Source: Primula veris (Eukaryota > Streptophyta > Magnoliopsida > Ericales > Primulaceae). Taken from it: a stretch of 64,000 bases of DNA. The position numbers were made by a program, and so were the translations under genes. The stretch is from assembly GCA_963682055.1 (NCBI GenBank), contig OY821748.1:32409661-32473660 (forward strand), given 5' to 3'. Positions 54,101 to 64,000 of the stretch are shown here, piece after piece (positions within the stretch are counted from its first letter, which is position 1; every line of letters begins with the position of its first letter). Below the pieces are notes generated by a model. That model ran no database searches, was not told where the DNA came from, and saw nothing but the letters and a program-made list of their open reading frames with translations.

Positions 54101-57100
54101 ATTTCTAATCACAGACCTGATATATGGTTCAAAATGCTTCATTCGTGCCATGCACAAATATTCAAAAATTTTGCCTTTTACCGAGACACTATTACTATTG
54201 TAGTACCAAAGGAGTCCTTGTGTCTAGTATTGAGCCACTTTTTGTTCAATCGTTAACACCTGCAAATGTATCAAACCATTGTGTGCTTGCAGTTCAAAAC
54301 AGGAGGCGAAAGTAGTTACCAATGAGCATCAACTAGATGGACCTCACTTAAATTGATAATCCTGGCAGAGATGTCATAAAGTGTTGATTTTCCTATAAAT
54401 TGACTCGTTTACGAGAATACAGATTTTTACATATTTATTTTATATGGCCACAGTTTATAGACTTTCTTTTTGTGTGCCATATTGTTATATGTATAGTAAA
54501 ATCAGGAATCTCCTACTGAATTTGAATCTAGATTATCATGGGTACATACATCCTTTTGAGGTTCAGGCACCAATTCAGTTAGTATAGCTTGTAATGAATT
54601 GCATACACTTTTTAGTGAATGTGATAAGAATTTTAATTTGTTGTGCAATCGCTATGTGTTGCACTATCGTTATACAGCTATGAGCTATCATGTCATTTTG
54701 TATGTTGTGCGGCCATTTTCTGATTAACATCATGAGATTCTTCTGATTGATTTGACATATGATATCTTTCACGTCAAGTTAGATTAATAAAATCAGAGAT
54801 TTTTTTTCCCAGGATCAAGAGCTTCCGGGAGTGGAAAGCCTCTTCACTGGACATCTTGCCTTAAAATAGCCGAGGACTTAGCAACAGGTCTTCTCTACAT
54901 CCACCAAAACCCGGGCCTAACTCACGGAAACCTAAAATCCTCAAACGTACTTTTAGGTCCCGACTTTGAGTCATGCTTAACTGATTACGGCCTCACCCCT
55001 TTCCGAAACCACGATTCTCACGAGGAGTCGAGTGCTTCGTCTCTCTTCTACAGAGCCCCTGAATGCAGAGACATTCGGACGGGTCCCACGCAGCAAGCTG
55101 ACGTGTACAGCTTTGGCGTCCTCCTCCTCGAGCTTCTTACCGGTATGTTAACTTACTGATTCTGTTATAAGTTTGAACTTTTAGCTTGGATAACTTTCAA
55201 CTACTTATGGAAAAACGTTACTTTGTACATCAATCTATCAACTTTTAACAATTAGCACATAATAGTATCAAGTTTCGTAATTCAGACATCAATCTACACT
55301 AAATCAAGCAATTAGGACATCATGGTTAAAATTTTAGCAGAATATAATGTTGGTTTCCGTGTACGAAATAACAATTAAACAATAATAAATGACTAAAAAG
55401 AAATAAACAAAAACCAGTGTAATCTTTATTAATTCAGAATTGAAACTGAAATTACAGATTATAACATATATGTATTGAATAGAAATTAAAGCAAACGTTA
55501 TTCAGATTATTATCAATTAATAATCTGATGTATTGAATTGCAATAAATAGAAACTGTCGGACTGGAAAGTATAAACTTAACAGCCGGACTGTTCTGATTT
55601 AAATATAAATTACAGGACTGAATTGAAACTATTCTAATTACAGAATTAAATTACAGAATTGAAATTGCAGAATATAAACAGTACTTTAAAGAAATTACAG
55701 AAAGGTAAAAACAGAATTGAAAATTACAGCTAAGTACAGCAAATTAAAATACTGAAATGAAATTACAGAATTGAAGACAAAAATATAAATTATAGAATTG
55801 AAAAAAAGGACAGAAAATAAAAGACGAGGCGACTGTTAGACAGTCTGCCCTTAACCGATATTCGCCCAACCACCTTAAGGTTTCTGGTTGCATTGGCGCT
55901 TCGATCCCAAGGTATAACGTCTCGGATGACTCGCCGGAAACTGGCGACGAGTCAAAGTCGAGCCGTTGGTGGGTGGTTCTCTCTTTTTCTAATATGCTAT
56001 GAGAAAAGTGTATGCTGTTTTTCAGAAAAAAAAAAGTGTGTTTAGAGAGTGGGGGAGAGCTACCTACTTATAGACTAAGCTGAAATCTCAGCCATAATGG
56101 TCACTTAATTCAGTATTCGAAACTGCTGAATTAATGATGCAATTATTCTCATTTAATTGCATCAGTTACAAGCTTGTTGGAATTTTTGGGACTGTTTTGT
56201 TATTATTCAAAACTCTCAGACTTTCTTGGAACCGGAACCGGAACCTTCCCCAAGCCCCAAGCCCCAAGTCCGCGACCCGAGCCCGAGACCGAGACCGAGC
56301 GAGCACGTGTGTGGTACACTTGCCTACACACACCTATGAGGCTACACACTATTAGCACTCTCTAGTGGTGAATATGTATATAAACTATTCAAAATAGTTT
56401 TTCCTCTTTGATGTGGGATAATCATTTGGGTGGCTTCCCCATCCATTTGATTTCCCACTTCCTCTCCCAAAATTTCAGTATTCGTCTCTCCATGGTCCAA
56501 CTTCGGAGCCAATTTCCATTCACACCAATTCACCGAATAGGTCATGCGATATACCGTTTCGAAGCTTGTCACACAAGCTACTCAAACCATTTGAGTACGG
56601 AGTCTAAACTTTAGATTATTCGTATGGAATTTGACCAAACTTTTGGACTCGTGACCAATTCGGAAAACACCATGTTTCATGGTTTTTCCAACAATCCCCC
56701 ACATGAATGCAATTGGCTCGAAAGCCCATGCCCTAAATGCAAATCAAGAGAACCGCGAAATTTAATTGCCTAAGGTGAGGTAGCGCGCGCCTTGAACCTG
56801 CCGTAGCGTAGTTTCATCCGGAATACTGCTATTAAGTAACATACATGCTTTAAACCCTTTAGCTTTGTGTATCCCAGCATGATACCCGCACAGTGCCCTT
56901 TCTACCCACGTACTAGGCCCTTTAGTTGTTGTCCATATTTGGCCTGGACTGCCTTGGCAACTTCAACTGAGTGCTCTAGTGATTTAGCCCAAGCTCATCA
57001 CATGGTACCGGCCTTACACACTCGTTATAGGTGGTTCCAAATCGAAGGTGTCCTGACTCACCTTACTCGACCGTCGAGTTACTCGGATCATTAAGAGCCT

Positions 57101-60100
57101 CAAGCTCACCCTTTACAATAGTACAGGTTTATCACTCTCTCATCACGGAAAATGGGCTAGGAACTACTGGTTCCCGAGTGCTTTGTTCGGTTGCCCTCCC
57201 AATTCAGTTTCCCTTTGAATCTAGCAGGAAAGATTCCGTTTAGGTTGGGTTGCCTATGGGGGGGCACCAATTTAATGTTCTTTAATCTCATTCCGTTCGA
57301 TGACGCCTCGACTCCTACTTGAGTCAAGCCTTTTGTTAATGGATCCGTTATGTTTTCCTTTGATCTTACAAAATCTAAGGATACCACACCGTTGGATAAC
57401 AATTCTCTTACGGATTTATGTCTCCAACATATATGTCGAGACTTTCCATTATACATATGATTCTGAGCCCGCGCAATAGCTGATTGACTATCACAATGCA
57501 TGCTTATTGCGGGAACAGGTTTTGGCCACATTGAAATTCCTTCCAAAAGACTTCTCAGCCAGTCTGCCTCCTCGGTTGCTAAGTCTAACGCTATGAATTC
57601 AGATTTCATAGTTGACCTTGCAATACACGTCTGTTTGGAGGATCTCCAAGACACAGCAGCTCCTCCCATTATAAACACATATCCACTCGTGGATCTTGTA
57701 CTATTGGAGTCTGATATCCAGTTGGCATCTGAGTACCCTTCCAGTACCGCTGGATATCTGGTATGGTGCAGCCCATAATCGGCTGAAAACCTCATATATC
57801 TGAGAAGTTTCATGATGGCCTTCCAATGTTCCTCATTCGAGTTGCTGGTGTACCTGCTCAGTCTACTTACTGAGTTTGCTATGTCTAGTCTAGTGCAATT
57901 CATTATACACATGAGACTGCATATGACCCGAGAGAACTCCAATTGATTCACACTCTTACCGAAATTCTTTTTCAGGTTACAGTTGAACTCAATTGGGGTT
58001 CTAGACATCGGCTTACTGCCCTTGTCAAACTTGTCTAGTACTTGTTTAACATAATGACTTTGTGACAAGGCATACCCCTCTGATGTTTTGGTAATCTTCA
58101 TACCAAATATTACATCAGCTATACCCAGATCCTTCCTATCGAAGTGTTGTGACAACATTTTCTTTGTGGAGCTGATCCTATCAGTACTCCCAATTATAAT
58201 CATGTCATCCACATAGAGACAGACTACGACACAGTCTCTTCCACTTCCTTTAGTGTAGACACATTTATCGCACTCATTAATGCGAAAACCGTTTGATAGC
58301 ATTATTCTATCAAACTTCTCGTGCCATTGCTTTGGTGCTTGTTTGAGTCCATATAGAGACTTTACAAGTTTGCACACTTGGTGCTCTTTACCAGGAACTA
58401 CAAACCCTTCCGGTTGTTCCATGTAAATTTCTTCTTCCAGTTCTCCATTTAGAAACGCCGTCTTGACATCCATTTGATGTTTTTCCATATCAAACAAAGA
58501 TGCGAGAGCAATAACGATTCGGATAGACGTTTTCCTGGAGACAGGAGCATACGTGTCAAAATAATCGACACCTTCAATTTGCCTGAAGCCTTTTACTACA
58601 AGTCTCGCCTTGTATTTCTCAATCGTGCCATCAACCCTTAACTTCCTCTTGAAGATCCACTTGTGACCTAGGGGCTTACATCGTGGCGGAAGATCCACTA
58701 GTTCCCAAGTGTGGTTTTGCATGATTGATTCAATCTCATTTTGGATAACTTCTTCCCAATATTGGAAATCCGGTGTTGACATAGCTTGTTTATATGTCAC
58801 CGGTTCGCCTTCAACCATGAAGGTTAAGAAATCAGGTACAAAAGAAGTTTCCTTCCTTGCCCTTTTGCTATGCCGAGGCTCTTTCTCTTCCTCTGTCGGT
58901 TCACTTGCCCCCACATTTCCTTCACTGTTCAACTCTTGAGTTGGTACAGATATAGGTAATTTACGGGGAAAGATATCTTCAAAGAAAGAGGCCTCTTGAC
59001 TTTCCATATACGTATCTACATGCACATCGGGATTTTCTGACTTGTGTACGAGAAACCGATATGCCCTACTATTATGTGCATATCCGATGAACAAACAGTC
59101 CACCGTTTTAGGACCAATTCTCATCCTCTTAGGAGTGGGAATTAGGACCTTTGCGAGACAACTCCAAACCCGCAGGTTCTTATAACTGGGTTGATGACCT
59201 TTCCATAATTCATATGGAGTCTTATCTCGCTTCTTATGTGGTAACTTGTTTAAAACATAGTTTGCGGAAAGTATCGCTTCCCCCCACATGTTCTGGGATA
59301 ACCCAGAACTGATTAGCATAGCATTCATCATTTCCTTTAGCGTTCTATTCTTACGCTCGGCATCCCCATTTTGCTCGGGAGTGTATGGGGCTGTGATTTG
59401 ATGTATAATAATCAGTGCATATTTGCTTAAATGGTGATTCAAATTCACTGCCTCTATTACTTCTCAATGTTTTAATTTTTCTATTTAGTTGATTTTTCTA
59501 CTTCGGTCTTATAAAGAGCGAATTTCTCTACTGCTTCGTCTTTACTTCTCATTAAGTAAACATAACAGTATTTAGTACAATCATCTATAAATGTGATAAA
59601 GTACTTTTTCCCTCGTGTTTGTATAAACTTTAAGGCACATACATCCGTGTGTATTAGACCGAGAGGTTCACTTTCTCGTTCAACATGTTGAAACGATGAT
59701 TTCGTTAATTTTGCCTCTACACATATCTCACATTTGTGTTGCTTATTAATGACAAAATTTGGTATTAGTTTTAGTGATATTAATTTCTTTAACGAATTAT
59801 AATTCACGTGACCTAATCTACCATGCCACAAATGAAATGACTCAAAGAAATAAGCAAAATTAGAATTCTTATTATTGGCCTCTTGGGCAACAGTCATTAC
59901 ATTACTTGTGCTAGCCTCAGCTTTAGCACCTTTATTGGGAGCAGGTGTCCCTACGTTTAACTTAAACATGTCGTTGGTCATATAGGCACGGCCTACATAG
60001 ACACCATTTTTGGTGATTACAATTTTATCAGATTGAAAAACTAGTTTGAACCCGTTCTTCACCATCACAGATCCGTATACCAGATTCTTACGGATATCCG

Positions 60101-63100
60101 GAACATGGAGCACCCCTGTCAACCTCAGCTCTTTTCTAGAGGTCATGTTCATCAGCACCGTTCCTTTTCCTTCCACCTTGGAAGTAGCAGAATTCCCCAT
60201 GAAGCAGCTTTCTCCCTCTACCGCCTCGTAAGTCTTAAACATCCACCGGTTAGAGCAGATGTGGCTTGTGGCGCCGGTATCCAGCCACCACTCTTTGGGG
60301 TTGCTCCCCACGAGATTCACCTCAGAGACCACAGCAGTGAAGTGCTCATCGTCTCGTCCTCCCTCGGCCAGATGTGCCTGAGCTGGAGCTTTCCTCTTCC
60401 CCTTGCCTTTGAAGTTCTTCGGGGGGGGGGGGGGGGGGGGGGCTTGGGCTTAACAGTGTTTTTATTGTCATAACAGTCCGCAACACGATGGCCGGTCCTG
60501 TTACATACAAAGCAGGTCCCGCAAATTTCTTTGCGACAACAGCACTGCCTCCGTTGTCAAAACGTTTCCGCTTGACGTTGGAGTTTTCGACCACATTGGC
60601 CTTTGCCATCGAGATGTTAGCACCATCGACTCCCCTTACGGAGCGACGGTTGCTCTTCTCGATATAGAGCTTCTCAATGAGCCCCTCCAGCCTCATTTCC
60701 TTCCGCTTGTACTTCAGGTAGTTTTGAAAGTCTTTCCAAGATGGTGGCAATTTCTCAATCATGAGTGCCACCGGAAAAGGCTCATTAATCACTAGCCCCT
60801 CAGCCTCAAGGCGATGGTAAATGAGTTGGAGCTCCTCAACTTGCTCCATGACACCCCTACTGTCAGTCATACGGTACTCATGAAAGTCCGTGACAACAAA
60901 TCTCTTTGTGCCAGCGTTAATTCACTTTGTACTTGTTTTCGAGAGTTTCCCACAGCTCTTTTGCAGTAGTTTTGGGCTCGAAAACACTGAACAGCGTGTC
61001 ATCTAAAGCACACGGGATATAGTTCTTGCATAGGTAGTCGGCATGTCTCCATGCCTCAACCGCAGAGAACGACTGCTCGTTCAGATCGTCCTCGCTTAGG
61101 ACGGGAGCAGTCTCCTTAAGAAACCTGGTCATATTCAGGGTGGTGAGATAAAACAACATTTTTTGCTACCAACGTTTGAAGTTGTCTCCCCCGAATTTTT
61201 TCGGTTTCTCCAAATGAGAAGTCGGCAAAGTAGGCACAGCCGAATACATCGGTGCCTTGCCCTTGGCCACAGCCTTGGCCCTAACCGCAGCCTTGGCCGT
61301 AGCCGCAGCCTCGGCTTTGGCCGTAGCATCCGCCATTGCCGCAGCCGCGGCGGCCTCAGCCGCTGCAGCTACGTCCTCGGCGTTAGCCCCCACATTCGCA
61401 TCGCCCCCAGTGTTATGGACATTTCCACCAACCACTGGGTCATGCTCACTCCCGATAGGCAACTCAATAAGTGAAGTGTTTGTCATCTGAAACGAAAACG
61501 GTTTTCTTTTGAATACCAATACGGTTGGTATCAAAAGGATTATAATGATTCTTCTTGAATACCAATACGGTTGGTATCAACAAGATCCTTAAAAACAAAA
61601 TCAAATTGTTTGGAATTTTTCTTTGTAAATCAAATTCTAATATAATTTAGAATTGAAAACAAAAAAGCATTATTCCTTATAAAATAATTAACTGTATTAA
61701 TTAATACACGAAAGAAACAACAGATATCGGTTAAGATTGTTGGTTTCCGTGTACGAAATAACAATTAAACAATAATAAAGGACTAAAAAGAAATAAACAA
61801 AAACCAGTGTAATCTTTATTAATTCAGAATTCAAACTGAAATTACAGATTACAACATGTATGTACTGAATAGAAATTAAAACAAACGTTATTCAGATTAT
61901 TATCAATTAATAATCTGATGTACTGAATTGCAATAAATAGAAACTTTCGGACTGGAAAGTATAAACTTGACAGCCGGACTGTTCTGATTTAAATATAAAT
62001 TACAGGACTGAATTGAAACTATTCTAATTACAGAATTGAAATTGCAGAATATAAACAGTACTTAAAAGAAATTACAGAAAGGTAAAAACAGAAATGAAAC
62101 TTACAGCTAAGTACAGCAAATTAAAATACTAAAATGAAATTACATAATTGAAAAGACAAATATAAATTACAGAATTGAAAAAAAAGGACAGAAAATAAAA
62201 GACAAGGCGACTGTTAGACAGTCTGCCCTTAACCGATATTCGCCCAACCACCTTAAGTTTTCTGGCTGCGTTGGTGCTTCGATCCCAAGTTACAACGTCT
62301 CGGATGACTCGTCGGAAACTGGCGACGAGTCGAGGTCGAGCTGTTGGTGGGTGGTTCTCTCTCTTTCTAATATGCTATGAGAAAAGTGTATGTTGTTTTT
62401 CAGAAAAAAAAAGTGTGTTTAGAGAGTGGGGGAGAGCTGCCTACTTATAGGCTAAGCTTGCTGAAATTTTTGGGACTGTTTTGTTATTATTCAAAACTCT
62501 CAGACTTTCTTGGAACCGGAACCGGAACATTCCCAAAGTCTCGCGACCCGTGCCCGTATCCGAGCAAGCGCGTGTGTGGTACACTTGCCTACACGGCTAC
62601 ACACTATTACCACTCTTTAGTGGTGAATATATATATAAACTATTCAAATTAGTTTTTATAATCATTTGGGTGGCTTCCCCATCCATTTGATTTCCCACTT
62701 CCTCTCCCAAAATTTCAGATTTCGTCTCTCCATGGTCCAACTTCGGAGCCAATTTCCATTCACACCAATTCACCGAATAGGTCATGCGATATACCGTTTC
62801 GAAGCTTGTCACACAAGCTACTCAAACCATTTGAGTACGGAGTCTAAACTTTAGATTATTCGTATGGAATTTGACCAAACTTTTGGACTCGTGACCAATT
62901 CGGAAAACACCATGTTTCATGGTTTTTCCAACATATAACTTGTTAATTGTCAATCATGGTGATCTTCGAAAAACTAAGCTATACAAAAACAAAAGTTTAC
63001 TGTTTATTTTGATAGGTTGGTATGTATTTACTGTTTATGGTAGATTCTGATAGATTGTGCACTATTATTTCAATTTTGTATAGACTGCTGCAAATAAAAT

Positions 63101-63619
63101 ATGAAACTTAATGATGTATGATGTATGATGTACCAATTTCTAAAAACTCTTAAATTCCTGTATAAAAGTTATATTTTCCTTTCTATTATTCGCCAGCATT
63201 TTGACCTATTTTCTAGCCAACCCATTTTAAGTTACTCTTTCTACTAGAAGATAAAACTTGAAGTATGGGCAACTTTTAATCATCTATAGTATTCTCCAAC
63301 AGGTAAGACACCCTTCCAAGACTTGGTTCAAGAGCATGGTTCTGATATCCCGAGCTGGGTGAAATCCGTTCGAGAAGAGGAAACCGAGTCTGGGGACAGC
63401 AATGAGGCCTCTGAAGAGAAGCTCATGACCCTTTTAAATATAGCAATGGCTTGCGTATCTATCGTGCCTGAGAATCGGCCTGTGATGAGGGAGGTTTTGA
63501 GAATGATAAGGGATGCTAGAGCCGAGGCTCAAGTTTCTTCGAATAGCAGCGACCTTTCGCCAGGAAGATGGTCCGATACGGTTCAAGGGTTACCAAGGGA
63601 GGAACAATTGAGTATATGA
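48159..63619 (+). CDS. Leucine-rich repeat receptor-like pseudokinase (LRR-III type), 4 exons, 640 aa
   Basis: Exons 48159-48777, 50042-50698, 54813-55142, 63303-63619; all GT-AG, each junction splitting a Gly codon after base 1, total 641 codons. Signal peptide at 1-20 ([20 protein letters not shown]), then the LRR N-cap and about five LRRs ([37 protein letters not shown]). A transmembrane helix is at about 247-270 ([18 protein letters not shown]). The kinase-like domain has [12 protein letters not shown] (about 345) and VTVKRL (about 363). The catalytic HRD is HGN ([12 protein letters not shown], about 461) and DFG is DYG, so catalysis is unlikely; YRAPE is kept. It resembles Arabidopsis inactive receptor kinases such as At5g67200, recalled from memory. 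It is a plasma-membrane protein that probably signals through partners. A copia element lies in intron 3, outside exons. Confidence 0.93.
48778..50041 (+). other. Intron 1 of host gene 2
   Basis: Bounded by ACAG|GTAAAT and TTTCAG|GCAAC. AT-rich. A 98-codon plus-strand ORF (49160-49456) has no recognisable family. No transposon seen. Confidence 0.7.
50699..54812 (+). other. Intron 2 of host gene 2 (4.1 kb)
   Basis: Bounded by CACG|GTACGT and CCCAG|GATCA. Mostly AT-rich. Around 53550-53780 there is a 71-codon ORF of mixed composition that I cannot name. No LTR or TIR pair was recognised, though small MITEs cannot be excluded. Confidence 0.6.
55348..56693 (-). repeat. Left LTR (3' LTR in element orientation), 1346 bp
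   Basis: Ends next to a purine tract read on the minus strand (ATGTGGGGGAT, 56694-56704). Contains a CTATAAGTAGG TATA-like box on the minus strand near 56065-56080, and repeated ACAGAATTGAAA/ATTACAGA words. Confidence 0.9.
56705..57156 (-). other. Non-coding tail of the copia element
   Basis: Between the pol stop and the purine tract. The plus-strand ORFs here (56867-57094, 57031-57243) have no recognisable family and are taken as chance. Confidence 0.5.
57157..61486 (-). pseudogene. Copia gag-pol polyprotein, several frame lesions
   Basis: Gag opens at 61486 ([20 protein letters not shown]) with an alanine-rich stretch, then [17 protein letters not shown] near 61166 interrupts before the UBN2-type core ([20 protein letters not shown]). 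A 1-nt lesion lies near 60915. The zinc knuckle [14 protein letters not shown] is near 60520-60480, and a 22-base G run (60421-60442) shifts frame. Protease is [12 protein letters not shown] (about 60287). GAG-pre-integrase/integrase holds [18 protein letters not shown] and [17 protein letters not shown], with two indels near 59480 and 59440. RT has [10 protein letters not shown], and RNase H follows to 57157. Family-typical order gag-PR-IN-RT-RH proves copia. Confidence 0.9.
60421..60442. repeat. Poly-G tract of 22 in copia gag
   Basis: An uninterrupted G run (C run in the coding sense) just after the zinc-knuckle coding region, where a Pro/Lys-rich linker is expected. Its length is prone to slippage and to assembly error. 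Confidence 0.9.
61738..62933 (-). repeat. Right LTR (5' LTR in element orientation), 1196 bp
   Basis: Aligns with 55348-56693 over most of its length but lacks about 100 bp present near 56085-56175 of the other copy, plus smaller gaps. On the minus strand it is followed by ATCTTAACCGATATCTG; I do not recognise the primer site. Confidence 0.9.
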
Positions 63620-64000
63620 TGATTCTTCATGAGTTTAAGCTTGTCAAATTTTTTTTGTGGTTTTTTTTTAATATAGTTTTTCTTGTTCTCAAGATTATTA
63701 CTCGATTAGGCATAGAGTGTATTGTTGTAAAGCTTTTTGGTTTCTGGGTTTTGCTCAATTGCTCTTGATTTTTGTATTAGACCCTTCATTCCAAATTTCG
63801 GTTTGAGGTCGAATTGATTAACGTGTGTATTAGAAGTATTTGAACTACTACATTAATAATCGGAAACATGCTTGTAAAATGCCAGAATCCGAGAGAACAA
63901 AACTGTATATCGTGTATCGGTACCTACTCTAGTTTTTCCAGCAAAACTGTTATATCGCCATAGTTTTGCAAACAATGTTACGAAAAGCATTTCTAAGGTC
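63620..64000 (+). other. 3' UTR and downstream flank of host gene 2
   Basis: Follows TGA at 63617-63619. T-rich with no strong AATAAA. No further gene before the window ends. Confidence 0.6.

Larger units (their letters stand above)
55348..62933 (-). mobile_element. Complete Ty1/copia retrotransposon (7.6 kb), antisense in intron 3
   Basis: LTRs 55348-56693 and 61738-62933, each TGTTGG...CCAACA. A 5-bp duplication TATAA lies on both sides (55343-55347, 62934-62938). Gag-pol is on the minus strand and carries several frame defects. The two LTRs differ in length (1346 and 1196 bp) through indels near 56085-56175 and 62455-62640. It is structurally complete but unlikely to encode its own proteins. 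Its promoter faces against the host gene. Confidence 0.95.
55143..63302 (+). other. Intron 3 of host gene 2 (8.2 kb, carrying a copia element)
   Basis: Bounded by ACCG|GTATGT and AACAG|GTAAG. Without the 7.6-kb insertion it would be about 570 bp. The two retained flanks are 55143-55347 and 62934-63302. Confidence 0.85.

Noticed and set aside
56134..56365. Three overlapping short plus-strand ORFs in the copia LTR
   Set aside because: They lie in LTR sequence, have no family and are partly repeated in the other LTR.
61163..61490. Plus-strand alanine-rich ORFs
   Set aside because: Antisense shadow of the alanine-rich copia gag.

Overview
This window is plant nuclear DNA, most likely from a eudicot. 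It has two intron-rich host genes with GT-AG splicing, AT-rich spacers, and nested plant transposons: copia and gypsy LTR elements, a Cassandra-type TRIM with 5S-like LTRs, CACTA and Emigrant-like MITEs, and a Mutator-like element (MULE). There are no bacterial, CRISPR or operon features. All homology calls are recognition from the sequence and memory; nothing was searched.

Layout. 1-2867: decayed copia element ending in a short LTR. 2.9-9.8 kb: spacer with a CACTA-like foldback (3604-4034), two Emigrant-like elements (one with a nested CACTA MITE), an LTR-like block and inverted/direct repeats. 9876-17929 (+): host gene 1, seven exons, a glutaredoxin-DEP-DUF547 protein of 610 aa with an apparent GC-AG first intron. 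18.7-22.9 kb: a large foldback element whose arms are co-linear degenerate 22-bp repeats, split by a nest of gypsy, Cassandra-like and other LTR pieces. 22.9-24.5 kb: two TIR elements, each holding an ORF.

24688-38713: a Tat-lineage Ty3/gypsy element on the minus strand with 5-bp target duplications (CATAC). It has lost protease and reverse transcriptase, but keeps gag, RNase H, the second (archaeal-type) RNase H and integrase. Its 3' half is unusual: a 91-103-bp minisatellite, then at least seven ORF units on the opposite (+) strand. One is a spliced gypsy-type transposase-domain gene; four are small coiled-coil ORFs, each with its own TATA box.

39114-46054: a MULE with perfect 9-bp target duplications and 248-bp near-identical TIRs. 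It has an intact 890-aa transposase ORF, an intact 447-aa second ORF, and arrays of a palindromic 10-mer (CGACCGATCG) in the TIRs, in a five-unit 112-bp array before the second ORF, and before the right TIR. This is the best candidate for a functioning, little-described system: a two-gene transposon with its own cis-element array.

48159-63619 (+): host gene 2, a four-exon LRR receptor-like pseudokinase (640 aa). Its third intron is inflated to 8.2 kb by a copia element (55348-62933, duplications TATAA) in antisense orientation. The host genes show no link to each other or to the transposons beyond position.
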